From positions 1 to 8,587 of the forward strand of contig JAGZCC010000079.1 in assembly GCA_018369555.1 (NCBI GenBank): a DNA stretch of 8,587 nucleotides, given 5' to 3'. The notes beneath the pieces were generated by a model. The model made no database searches. It saw only the letters and a program-made list of their open reading frames with translations, and was not told the DNA's origin. Source of the DNA: Thomasclavelia spiroformis. GTDB taxonomy: Bacteria; Bacillota_I; Bacilli_A; Erysipelotrichales; Coprobacillaceae. Shown here in pieces: positions 1 through 6,488 of this stretch. Position 1 is the stretch's first letter. The number at the start of each line of letters is the position of its first letter. A program made the position numbers and the translations under genes.

Positions 1-1
1 T

Positions 2-23
2 TATAATGAGGTTACATTGTAAC
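2..23. promoter_or_regulatory. Possible -10 box followed by a perfect 13-bp palindrome
   Basis: A consensus TATAAT lies at 2-7 on the plus strand. Immediately after it, at 11-23, is GTTACATTGTAAC: six-base arms GTTACA and TGTAAC around a single T. A palindrome placed at the expected transcription start is typical of a repressor operator, and TACA/TGTA half-sites are used by several regulator families, for example BlaI/CopY-type with a different spacer. The -35 would lie before the window, so the promoter cannot be completed. Which gene it serves is unknown: the next plus-strand gene starts at 184 and has its own nearer promoter candidate. Confidence 0.35.
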
Positions 24-30
24 ATCTTTT

Positions 31-83
31 TGATAATGACCCAATTGGGACATTATCAAATTGGATATATTAAGACATTATCA
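31..83. repeat. Near-perfect 28-bp palindrome plus a third copy of the half-site
   Basis: Positions 31-58 form an inverted repeat: TGATAATG, a mismatched A, CCCAATTGGG, a mismatched A, then CATTATCA. The half-site GACATTATCA at 49-58 recurs exactly at 74-83 in the same orientation, and AATTGG occurs at 43-48 and 59-64. As RNA, 31-38 could pair either with 51-58 or with 76-83; only the second pairing is followed by a T run (84-88). This may be a set of operator sites, an attenuator-like element, or the outer end of a mobile element with multiple terminal repeats (such as the IS21 family) whose body lies left of the window. The sequence alone does not decide between these. Confidence 0.5.
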
Positions 84-138
84 TTTTTGAATCAGAAAAA
101 TAGTTTTGAATATTAAAAAAAAGTAGTATTTTTTATTT

Positions 139-147
139 TGTTATGAT
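139..147 (+). promoter_or_regulatory. Extended -10 promoter for the PTS IIB gene
   Basis: TGTTATGAT carries the TGn extension followed by a five-of-six match to TATAAT, placing the transcription start near 154. No good -35 is seen at 16-18 bp spacing, which is tolerated in extended -10 promoters. It leaves a short leader before the GGAGG ribosome site at 173-177. Confidence 0.45.
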
Positions 148-183
148 AGAATCGTTCCATGATTATTCAAATGGAGGTATGTT

Positions 184-498
184 ATGTATAAGATTTTGCT
201 TTGCTGCAGATCAGGTTTAACAACAAGTAAATTAGTAAATTCAATGAAAGAAGAAGCAATTAATCAAAATATTGATGCAATTGTTTGGACTGTTGGTCAA
301 CATGCACTTGATGTATCATGTTTTGATGCGGATTGTATTTTAGTTGCACCACAAAATGAATATGAATATAAAAAAGTTAGATCTGTAGTAAATGATATAA
401 TTCCTGTCGGTATAATTAATTGTGATGATTTTACAAAAATGGACGGAAAAGCTGTTTTAAATAATGCAGTTGAATTGATTGAAAATACTAGGCTGTAA
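184..498 (+). CDS. PTS system lactose/cellobiose-family IIB component, stand-alone
   Basis: The 104-aa length fits the small soluble IIB proteins of the lactose/cellobiose (chitobiose) PTS family, which pass phosphate from IIA to the incoming sugar via a phosphocysteine. The N-terminal strand and P-loop read ILLCCRSGLTTS at residues 4-15. Aligned with the family signature CxxGMSTS, Cys8 is the predicted phosphorylation site; Cys7 next to it is extra. The order of features, including VAPQNEY (54-60) and a closing helix (about 88-101), also matches the family. Start: ATG with GGAGG at 173-177, six bases upstream. No IIA or IIC gene lies next to it: an intrinsic terminator follows at once and 183 bases of non-coding DNA precede it. 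It may therefore serve a permease encoded elsewhere or have a regulatory role. Family call is firm; sugar specificity cannot be read. Confidence 0.85.
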   Translation: MYKILLCCRSGLTTSKLVNSMKEEAINQNIDAIVWTVGQHALDVSCFDADCILVAPQNEYEYKKVRSVVNDIIPVGIINCDDFTKMDGKAVLNNAVELIENTRL

Positions 499-527
499 TA
501 AAGTAAATTACTTTATGCAGCTTTTTT
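492..527 (+). terminator. Intrinsic terminator of the PTS IIB gene
   Basis: The stem runs from GCTG at 492-495 to CAGC at 518-521. It continues through a U-G pair, an A-U pair, one bulged A (498) and ATAAAGTA-type pairing down to a small loop at 506-508, then T6 at 522-527. The left arm includes the stop codon TAA (496-498), so the terminator overlaps the end of the gene and separates it from recG. Confidence 0.8.
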
Positions 528-692
528 AGTATGCCAGCCACTAGCTAATATTGGTCTAGTAGTGCTATTGGACGGCTTGCTTGGTGGTGTAAGAGGGCGA
601 AAATAAATAATTGATTTTATTTATTTTCGCCTACTCGATTATTATATGAAGACAAGTGTGTATTATGAGCAAATAATATTCAAGAGTTAAAA
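528..692. other. GC-rich, hairpin-rich non-coding stretch; candidate structured RNA
   Basis: Positions 531-600 contain 35 G+C of 70 bases, far above the surrounding AT-rich DNA. A hairpin can be drawn from CC at 534-535 to GG at 570-571, built around ACTAG (540-544) pairing with CTAGT (556-560). A second, very strong hairpin has perfect 15-bp arms at 596-610 and 617-631 with a 6-nt loop, extendable by GAG (593-595) with CTC (634-636). No T run follows it, so it is not a normal terminator. I match no known riboswitch, tRNA, SRP or T-box consensus. The frame 502-606 is open and would read as a hydrophobic peptide, but it has no usable start codon or ribosome site. From 640 to 692 the DNA is AT-rich with nothing recognisable. 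Confidence 0.4.
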
Positions 693-720
693 TTGGTAGA
701 TATTTTTTGTTAAATAATAT
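693..720 (+). promoter_or_regulatory. Possible promoter for the recG-plsX-rnc operon
   Basis: TTGGTA at 693-698 and TAATAT at 715-720 are separated by 16 bp, with the start of transcription expected near 727, only about 14 bases before recG. If this is the only promoter, the hairpins at 534-636 lie outside the mRNA; if transcription starts further upstream they form its leader. Confidence 0.4.
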
Positions 721-740
721 ACAATATCTTTGGTGATGTT

Positions 741-2753
741 ATGTTAAGGCAAATTCCATTAAAACAAATAAGAATAAGCGATAGAAGGATTGAGGCATTG
801 AATAAAATGAATATATATTGTCTTAAAGATTTAGTGCTTCATTTTCCATATCGCTATGATAGTATTGAAGCAACGACATTAATTGATAATGAAAAAATTA
901 CGATTGAAGCAATGCTTGTAGATGAACCTAAGGTATTTTATAATGGTCGAATATCAAGAATGACTTTTCGAATTTTATATAATCATGAGATTTATCAGGT
1001 AACGATATTTAATCGTCATTTTTTAAAGAAAAATATGGTTAAAGGAATGGTTCTAACTATTATTGGTAAATATAGTAAAGGTAATATTACAGCTAGTGAT
1101 ATCAGGTTAAAAAAATTAGAAGAAGTTTCTGGGATTATACCGGTATATTCTTTAAAAGATGGATTGACACAAAAATCATTTCAAAATTATATAAAAAAAG
1201 CATTGGCTTTTTATCAAGGGCATATTCAAGATGAAGTACCAATTGCATATATGGTTAAACATCATTTGATTCATAAAGAATTAGCATTGAATTTAATTCA
1301 TTTTCCAAATAGTAATCGTGATATTCAAGAAGCAATGCGTTATTTAAAATATGAAGAATTCTTAAAGTTTCAATTAACAATGCAATATATTAAATTATCA
1401 CGTAAAAAGAATTTAGGAGTAAAAAAACAATTTGATCAACAAATTATCGATAAATTTATTAATGAACTTCCTTTTACTTTAACGACTGATCAAAAACAGG
1501 CAGTAAATGAAATCATGGAAGATTTAAAAAGCGATACGACAATGTATCGCTTTGTTCAAGGTGATGTAGGTAGCGGAAAAACTGTAGTTGGAGCAATTGG
1601 ATTATATGCTAATTATTTAGCGGGGTTTCAAGGGGCGTTAATGGCACCTACTGAAATTTTAGCTACACAACATTTCATTTCGTTGCAAAAATTATTTAAA
1701 GATACTGATATTAATTTAACATTGCTTACAGGACATTTACCAAATAAAGAAAAACAAGCAATTTATCAACAATTAAGTGATGGAAAAATAGATATTGTAA
1801 TTGGAACTCATGCTTTATTTCAAGAAAAGGTAAATTATCATAAATTAGGTTTGGTAATTACAGATGAACAACATCGTTTTGGTGTAAATCAACGTAAAGC
1901 GTTAAAGGAAAAAGGACAACAAGTTGATTTTATGGTTATGTCAGCAACGCCTATTCCTAGAACATTAGCAATATCTTTATATGGAGATATGGATGTTTCA
2001 ACAATCAAAACAATGCCTAAAGGTAGAAAAACAATAATTAGTGATGTAATTAGGTCACAAAGCATGAGACCAATTTTGAATAAATTAAAAGCTTATTTAG
2101 CAAGTGGTGGTCAATGTTATGTGGTTTGTCCATTGGTTGAAGAAAGTGAAGTAATTGATAGTAAAGCTGCAACGAGTATTTATGCTGGAATGAAAAGTTA
2201 TTTTAGTGGACATTATGAGGTTGGATTACTTCATGGGAAGATGGACGAAGAGACAAAAAATAAAATTATGGAAGATTTTAAAGCTAATCGAATTCAAATT
2301 TTAGTTTCAACAACAGTAATTGAAGTTGGTGTAGATGTTGAAAATGCTAATTGGATGGTTGTTTATAATGCTGAACGCTTTGGCTTAAGTCAGCTTCACC
2401 AGTTAAGGGGACGAGTTGGTCGTGGTGATAAGCAGGGATATTGTTTTTTGTTAACAAATTCAAAAAGTAAAGAAGCACTTGAGCGATTGGAGTTTTTGAA
2501 AAAATGTTATGATGGTTTTGAGGTTTCTTTTTATGATTTGAAATTAAGAGGGCCAGGAGATATTTTGGGTGATCAGCAAAGTGGCTTGCCAAATTTTATA
2601 GTTGGAGATGTTTTTAAAGATGTTAATATTTTAGAAGTATCGAGAAAAGATGCTTTAGAATTGTTAAAAAATAAATCTAATGATCCGGTTTATTTAAGAT
2701 TAATAAAAGAAATAGAAGAACAATTAGTTAATAATAATAAATATATTGATTAG
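741..2753 (+). CDS. recG: ATP-dependent DNA helicase RecG
   Basis: RecG is a monomeric double-stranded DNA translocase that remodels stalled replication forks and branch-migrates Holliday junctions. The 670-aa length is close to the usual 680-690. The N-terminal helical part carries FPYRYD near residues 35-40, followed by the OB-fold wedge domain (about 55-150) that splits the junction. Helicase motifs are complete: Walker A GDVGSGKT at 274-281 (Lys280), DEQH at 375-378, SATP at 401-404, STTVIEVGVDV in motif V, and QLRGRVGRG at 554-562. The C-terminal LRGPGD at 602-607 is the conserved part of the translocation motif typical of RecG and Mfd. Start: ATG with GGTGA at 732-736, close spacing. 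It heads an operon with plsX (14-base gap) and rnc. No missing motif or frameshift. Confidence 0.97.
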   Translation: MLRQIPLKQIRISDRRIEALNKMNIYCLKDLVLHFPYRYDSIEATTLIDNEKITIEAMLVDEPKVFYNGRISRMTFRILYNHEIYQVTIFNRHFLKKNMVKGMVLTIIGKYSKGNITASDIRLKKLEEVSGIIPVYSLKDGLTQKSFQNYIKKALAFYQGHIQDEVPIAYMVKHHLIHKELALNLIHFPNSNRDIQEAMRYLKYEEFLKFQLTMQYIKLSRKKNLGVKKQFDQQIIDKFINELPFTLTTDQKQAVNEIMEDLKSDTTMYRFVQGDVGSGKTVVGAIGLYANYLAGFQGALMAPTEILATQHFISLQKLFKDTDINLTLLTGHLPNKEKQAIYQQLSDGKIDIVIGTHALFQEKVNYHKLGLVITDEQHRFGVNQRKALKEKGQQVDFMVMSATPIPRTLAISLYGDMDVSTIKTMPKGRKTIISDVIRSQSMRPILNKLKAYLASGGQCYVVCPLVEESEVIDSKAATSIYAGMKSYFSGHYEVGLLHGKMDEETKNKIMEDFKANRIQILVSTTVIEVGVDVENANWMVVYNAERFGLSQLHQLRGRVGRGDKQGYCFLLTNSKSKEALERLEFLKKCYDGFEVSFYDLKLRGPGDILGDQQSGLPNFIVGDVFKDVNILEVSRKDALELLKNKSNDPVYLRLIKEIEEQLVNNNKYID

Positions 2754-2756
2754 ATG

Positions 2757-2761
2757 AGGTG
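2757..2761 (+). promoter_or_regulatory. Ribosome binding site deciding the plsX start
   Basis: AGGTG ends six bases before ATG at 2768. The in-frame GTG at 2759 lies inside this site and would add three residues before the conserved N-terminal strand, so the ATG is preferred. Confidence 0.75.
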
Positions 2762-2767
2762 AAAGAT

Positions 2768-3742
2768 ATGAAGTTAGGAATTGATGCAATGAGTGGTGAT
2801 TTGGGAAGTAAGATAGTAGTAGATGCTTGCTTGTCATTTCTTGAAAAAAATAAAGAAGATGAATTATATGTAGTCGGTAAACTTGAGGAATTAGAGGCGT
2901 TGAAGAATTATTCGCAAGTTACTTTGGTTGATGCTCGAGAAGTATTGGAAATGACAGAAAATATTTTGGCAATACGTCGAAAAAAAGAATCGAGTATGGT
3001 AAAAACAATTATGTTTGCTAAAAAGGGAGAAGTAGATGCTGTTTTATCTTGTGGAAATACGGGAGCTTATTATGCAAGTGCAATGCTTTTTTTAAAACGT
3101 TTAGAAGGAGTTGAAAAATCTTGTTTAATGGCAACTTTACCAACGTATAATGATAAGGGTGTATTGATGCTTGATGTAGGTGCTAACAGTGAAAATACTG
3201 CAGAACAATTAAAATCGTTTGCAATTATGGGAAATATTTATGCTAAAAATGTTTGTAAAATTGCTAATCCTAAAGTAGCTTTATTAAATATTGGAAGTGA
3301 GCATCATAAAGGTGATGAAATTCATCAAGAAACTTATAAATTACTTGAAAATATGCAAGAAATTAATTTTGTTGGTAATATTGAAGGTAAAGAAATTTTA
3401 AATGGAGATGTTGATGTTATCGTTACTGATGGTTTTAGTGGTAATATTGCTTTGAAAACTATTGAAGGTGTTGCTAGTGTATTGGTGAAAAGTTTGAAAG
3501 ATGGTTTTATGTCTTCATCACGTACTAAAGTTGGGGCTTTAATGGCAAAGCCTGCATTAAAGCAATTGATGGTTAAATTTGATACTAAAGCGGCTGGCGG
3601 TGCTTTAATGATTGGATTTGATAAACCGGTGATAAAAGCACATGGAGCTAGTGATGCAATTGCTTTTGAAAATGCAATGCATTTAGCATTTGAGATGGTA
3701 TCAAGTGATGTAGTTAAAAAAATGAAAGAAGGATTGAAATAA
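2768..3742 (+). CDS. plsX: Phosphate acyltransferase PlsX
   Basis: PlsX converts acyl-ACP plus phosphate into acyl-phosphate, the donor used by the membrane glycerol-3-phosphate acyltransferase PlsY in the first step of phospholipid synthesis. The 324-aa protein matches the family length and order. DAMSGD (residues 6-11) stands for the usual DAMGGD. SCGNTGA begins at residue 94 (usually SAGNTGA). LDVGAN is near 135-140, LLNIGSE near 172-178, and DGFSGNIALKT near 221-231. AGGALMIG (276-283) and a KAHG segment (290-293) near the C-terminus match the family's last conserved block. It is a peripheral membrane enzyme in related Firmicutes. It lies 14 bases after recG and one base before rnc, so it is surely co-transcribed. 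The fabD, fabG and acpP genes that often sit between plsX and rnc in Firmicutes are absent here. The Gly-to-Ser and Ala-to-Cys changes are mild. Confidence 0.95.
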   Translation: MKLGIDAMSGDLGSKIVVDACLSFLEKNKEDELYVVGKLEELEALKNYSQVTLVDAREVLEMTENILAIRRKKESSMVKTIMFAKKGEVDAVLSCGNTGAYYASAMLFLKRLEGVEKSCLMATLPTYNDKGVLMLDVGANSENTAEQLKSFAIMGNIYAKNVCKIANPKVALLNIGSEHHKGDEIHQETYKLLENMQEINFVGNIEGKEILNGDVDVIVTDGFSGNIALKTIEGVASVLVKSLKDGFMSSSRTKVGALMAKPALKQLMVKFDTKAAGGALMIGFDKPVIKAHGASDAIAFENAMHLAFEMVSSDVVKKMKEGLK

Positions 3743-3743
3743 G

Positions 3744-4424
3744 GTGGAATTAGAAGAGTTTTTAGAGACTATGGAAATACCATATCATGAGATAGAAATT
3801 TTCAAACAAGCATTTACTCATACTTCATATGCTAATGAAAATAAACTAAAAAATCATGATTATGAAAGATTAGAGTTTTTAGGTGATGCTGTTTTACAGT
3901 ATCATGTTTCAAGATATTTATTTGATTTATATCCGACTATGCCTGAAGGAAGATTAACAAAATTAAGGTCGAAGTTAGTTAGAGAAGAGTCATTGGCACG
4001 TTTTGCTCGAGAATTGAATTTAGGGGCATATATTTATTTAGGCGCTGGAGAAATCAATAATGGCGGTCGTGATCGTGATAGTGTTTTAGCTGATATATTT
4101 GAAGCCTTTATGGGGGCAATCTGTCATGATTGTGGCATGGAGTATGTTGATATGATGCTTAAAAAAACGATTTATCGTCATATTAATGATGTTAATTATG
4201 ATGATATTACAGATTTTAAAACAAAACTACAAGAATTGATCCAAGCAGATCAACGTAAAACGGTTACTTATGAATTACTTTCAGCAACGGGACCATCTAA
4301 TAATCCTATTTTTGAAATGGCAGTTAAAATGGATGATATGATTTTAGGTACTGGTGTTGGTTCAAGTAAAAAAAGAGCGGAGCAGCAAGCAGCTAAAGAT
4401 GCTTTGACTAAATTAGCAAAATAA
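3744..4424 (+). CDS. rnc: Ribonuclease III
   Basis: RNase III cuts double-stranded RNA in rRNA processing and mRNA turnover. The 226-aa protein has the expected two domains. The catalytic domain (about 1-150) carries the signature ERLEFLGDAVL at residues 41-51. Glu41, Glu44 and Asp48, together with Asp117 and Glu120 in the ADIFEA block, form the metal-binding acidic set, so the enzyme should be active. A double-stranded RNA-binding domain spans about 156-225, ending in the typical GSSKKRAEQQAAKDAL stretch. Start: GTG one base after the plsX stop, with AAGGA at 3729-3733 (10-base spacing) inside the end of plsX. The next ATG at 3771 has no ribosome site and would remove N-terminal residues. 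The close packing suggests translational coupling. It is the last gene before a terminator. Confidence 0.95.
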   Translation: MELEEFLETMEIPYHEIEIFKQAFTHTSYANENKLKNHDYERLEFLGDAVLQYHVSRYLFDLYPTMPEGRLTKLRSKLVREESLARFARELNLGAYIYLGAGEINNGGRDRDSVLADIFEAFMGAICHDCGMEYVDMMLKKTIYRHINDVNYDDITDFKTKLQELIQADQRKTVTYELLSATGPSNNPIFEMAVKMDDMILGTGVGSSKKRAEQQAAKDALTKLAK

Positions 4425-4451
4425 CAGGTTTTTAAACCTGTTTTTATTTTT
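4424..4451 (+). terminator. Intrinsic terminator after rnc
   Basis: ACAGGTTT (4424-4431) and AAACCTGT (4434-4441) form the stem, followed by TTTTATTTTT. The left arm begins at the last base of the rnc stop codon. It ends the recG-plsX-rnc unit. Confidence 0.85.
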
Positions 4452-4502
4452 ATGTAATAAAACCTAAATGTATTCATATAGTGCATTAAAGGGGTTGAAA
4501 GT

Positions 4503-4838
4503 ATGATACATAGAGGGGAAATTTATTATGCAGATTTATCACCGGTGGTTGGGAGTGAACAGGGTGGCTATCGACCAGTAGTAGTTCTTCAAAACAATAA
4601 AGGAAATCGTTATTCAACAACGGTTATTGTTGCGCCAGTTTCATCGAAATTAACTAAAAACCCATTACCAACACATGTAATGGTTGAAAGTGATTATTTA
4701 GAAAAAAAGAGTGTTATTTTATTAGAACAAATTAGAACTATTGATAAACAGCGAATAAGAGAAAAGGTAGGATTTTTTGATAATAAAGTAATGCAACAAA
4801 TTAATGAAGCGATTAAAACTAGTTTAGATATTAAATAA
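4503..4838 (+). CDS. MazF/NdoA-type sequence-specific endoribonuclease (PemK family)
   Basis: MazF-family toxins cut mRNA at short single-stranded motifs and are normally held inactive by a MazE-type antitoxin made from the gene just upstream. The 111-aa protein matches Bacillus subtilis NdoA closely in the N-terminal half: ADLSPVVGSEQGG at residues 10-22, then RPVVVLQN. Arg24 aligns with catalytic Arg25 of NdoA, and Ser47 takes the place of catalytic Thr48, a conservative change common in the family. LLEQIRTIDKQR (73-84) is also near identical. Start: ATG with AAAGGGG at 4488-4494, eight bases upstream. No antitoxin reading frame lies in the 78 bases before it or after it, so it is an orphan toxin gene in this window. 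No clear promoter was found. The cleavage motif cannot be read from sequence. Confidence 0.93.
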   Translation: MIHRGEIYYADLSPVVGSEQGGYRPVVVLQNNKGNRYSTTVIVAPVSSKLTKNPLPTHVMVESDYLEKKSVILLEQIRTIDKQRIREKVGFFDNKVMQQINEAIKTSLDIK

Positions 4839-4839
4839 A

Positions 4840-4868
4840 TTTACTTTTATGGTGTATTTTTGTATAAT
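4840..4868 (+). promoter_or_regulatory. Sigma-A-type promoter for the DUF975-CPBP pair
   Basis: TTTACT (4840-4845) and consensus TATAAT (4863-4868) are 17 bp apart, starting two bases after the mazF stop. Predicted transcription start is near 4875, leaving a leader of about 15 bases with GGAGG at 4877-4881. Because the promoter overlaps an upstream in-frame TTG (4860), it also argues for the later start of the gene. Confidence 0.75.
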
Positions 4869-4889
4869 ACGCTCATGGAGGTAATAGAA

Positions 4890-5741
4890 ATGAACATACG
4901 TGATATTAAAATGAAAGCAAGAAGTGTTTTGGTAAATCAAAAAAATATATTCTATGTTTTTATTTTTATTAGCATTATTACAACATTGGTTAATTATGCA
5001 GGAGCATCATTTGGTGCTGCAATGATTCCTTTTATATCATTAATTATATCAATTATTATGTTACCATTTTCTCATGGTAATGTCGTTGCATCTTTAATGG
5101 TAGTAAATGAGCGTGGTGATGAGATTGATATTGAAAATGTTGGACTTACAGGATTTAAAAGGTTTAAGCAATTATTTTTTACTTATTTTATCCAATATGT
5201 GTTTTTGCTTGTGATTGTTTTATTCATTGGTTTAATTATGTTGTTGATTACAAAATTAACTGTAGATACAGATGTATTTAATGAATTTTCTAATTTGTTA
5301 TTAGCAGAAGGGATGTATGCAAGTGATTTTAATGGGATAGTAAATGATCCAATTTTCAATGATGCTGTAACTTCGTTAGGTTCAATTATTGTAATTGGGA
5401 CATTGATTATTGCAATTGCAGCATTAATGTATAGCTTGGTTTTTGCGTTAACACCATATATTTTAGAAAAATATAAAATTACGGGAATTAAAGCAATGAG
5501 TGAATCTGCAAGAATGATGAAAGGTTATAAAAAAACATTATTTATTTTAAATCTTTCTTATTTAGGATGGATTATTTTAATTTATATAGTTGCATTAATT
5601 TTACAGATGCTGATGCCTGTTCCTTTGGTTGTTGAGTTATTAGTAGCGCTTGCTTCTGCTTATTTGTATGCAGTTGAATTACAGACGTGCACGGCTGTTT
5701 TATTTGAAGAAATTGATTTGGAAGATAAAAATCTTATTTGA
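4890..5741 (+). CDS. DUF975 family integral membrane protein
   Basis: This 283-aa protein has about six hydrophobic segments (roughly 19-37, 44-62, 97-121, 165-190, 217-240 and 246-268). It resembles the DUF975 family: a short N-terminal basic helix beginning MNIRDIKMKAR, then a late conserved block with a Tyr-rich helix end (TPYILEKY, 188-195), ESARMMKGYKKTLF (205-218) and LSYLGW (222-227). The family's function is unknown; members are common membrane proteins in Firmicutes. Start: ATG with GGAGG at 4877-4881, eight bases upstream. The frame is open from TTG 4860, but that codon overlaps the -10 box. The next gene starts 12 bases after its TGA stop, so the two are probably co-transcribed. 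The acidic tail ends EEIDLEDKNLI. Confidence 0.82.
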   Translation: MNIRDIKMKARSVLVNQKNIFYVFIFISIITTLVNYAGASFGAAMIPFISLIISIIMLPFSHGNVVASLMVVNERGDEIDIENVGLTGFKRFKQLFFTYFIQYVFLLVIVLFIGLIMLLITKLTVDTDVFNEFSNLLLAEGMYASDFNGIVNDPIFNDAVTSLGSIIVIGTLIIAIAALMYSLVFALTPYILEKYKITGIKAMSESARMMKGYKKTLFILNLSYLGWIILIYIVALILQMLMPVPLVVELLVALASAYLYAVELQTCTAVLFEEIDLEDKNLI

Positions 5742-5753
5742 TGGGGTGTTAGA

Positions 5754-6488
5754 TTGAATTTGATAAAAAAAATAAAATTAACTGGACGTCAAAAAGCGAT
5801 TGGAACAATTCTTATTTTTCCATGGTATTTGTATTTTGCACCAATTGTATTTAAGTTTTTGATTGCGGTACATACTTCGCACATTAATAATAATATTTTA
5901 ATTGAAAATATTAATGTTTATTATAATGTATTGATTACATTGTCTACTGCAATTCTTTTGTTGCTAGTATTTAAAGATTTTATTAGAGAAAATATAAAAG
6001 TATTTAAAGAAAATTTATTAGAAAATATTATTTGGACATTAACGATTGGAATTGGTGCTGTATATGTATTTAGTTTTATTGGTGAAATGATTGTAAATTT
6101 ATTTTTGCCAGTAAATTTACAAGAAGCCTCAAATCAGGCGTTAGTTGTTTCTTTGGTGTCATATAATGCGGGGTTAATGGCATTTAATGCTGTGATTTTA
6201 GCTCCAATAGTTGAAGAATTACTTTTTAGAGGTTTGGTTTTTAATTCATTACGGCAAAGAAGTGTGTTATGGGCACATTTGATTTCAGCATTTTTATTTG
6301 GTTTTTTACATGTATATAGTTATATTTTAAGTGGTGATATGAGTGAATGGATTAAACTTATTCCGTATATGATGGCAGGATTTGGTTTCTCGTTTGCATA
6401 TGAAAGAAGGCAAAATATTGTTGTTCCAATTTTTTTGCATAGTATTAAAAATCTAATTGCGATGATTTTAATTTATATGATGTTATAA
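5754..6488 (+). CDS. CPBP family intramembrane metalloprotease (CAAX protease/Abi type)
   Basis: The family comprises multi-pass membrane glutamic/metallo-proteases related to eukaryotic Rce1; bacterial members act in peptide pheromone or bacteriocin maturation and self-immunity, or have no known substrate. The 244-aa protein has about seven or eight hydrophobic segments and the complete motif set: EELLFRG with Glu154, Glu155 and Arg159; FGFLH with Phe182 and His186; and HSIKN with His229 and Asn233. It should therefore be catalytically intact. Start: TTG at 5754 with GGGGTG at 5743-5748; no upstream ATG exists in frame after the preceding stop. It is the second gene after the DUF975 protein. 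No bacteriocin or pheromone gene is visible nearby, so the substrate is unknown. The gene ends inside a shared terminator, its last codons reading Met-Met-Leu. Confidence 0.92.
   Translation: MNLIKKIKLTGRQKAIGTILIFPWYLYFAPIVFKFLIAVHTSHINNNILIENINVYYNVLITLSTAILLLLVFKDFIRENIKVFKENLLENIIWTLTIGIGAVYVFSFIGEMIVNLFLPVNLQEASNQALVVSLVSYNAGLMAFNAVILAPIVEELLFRGLVFNSLRQRSVLWAHLISAFLFGFLHVYSYILSGDMSEWIKLIPYMMAGFGFSFAYERRQNIVVPIFLHSIKNLIAMILIYMML

Noticed and set aside
502..606. Short plus-strand open frame that would encode a hydrophobic peptide of about 34 residues, considered as a small membrane toxin
   Set aside because: There is no ATG, GTG or TTG near its beginning and no ribosome binding site, and its first part overlaps the IIB terminator.
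596..631. The strong hairpin as an intrinsic terminator
   Set aside because: No T run follows on either strand, so it would not terminate transcription in the usual way.
2347..2592. Minus-strand open frame of 81 codons inside recG
   Set aside because: It lies opposite the conserved helicase motif V/VI region, has no ribosome site and no recognisable domain; it is a shadow of the real gene.
2759..2767. GTG start giving PlsX three extra residues
   Set aside because: The GTG is part of the AGGTG ribosome site for the ATG at 2768, and family members begin directly with the first strand leading to the DAMxGD motif.
4268..4486. Minus-strand open frame of 72 codons over the end of rnc
   Set aside because: It reads through the rnc terminator and the antisense of the RNA-binding domain, with no ribosome site; also considered as a mazF antitoxin, but it is on the wrong strand and has no antitoxin-like features.
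4860..4889. TTG start giving the DUF975 protein ten extra residues
   Set aside because: The codon overlaps a near-consensus promoter -10 box and has no ribosome site; ATG 4890 has GGAGG at good spacing.
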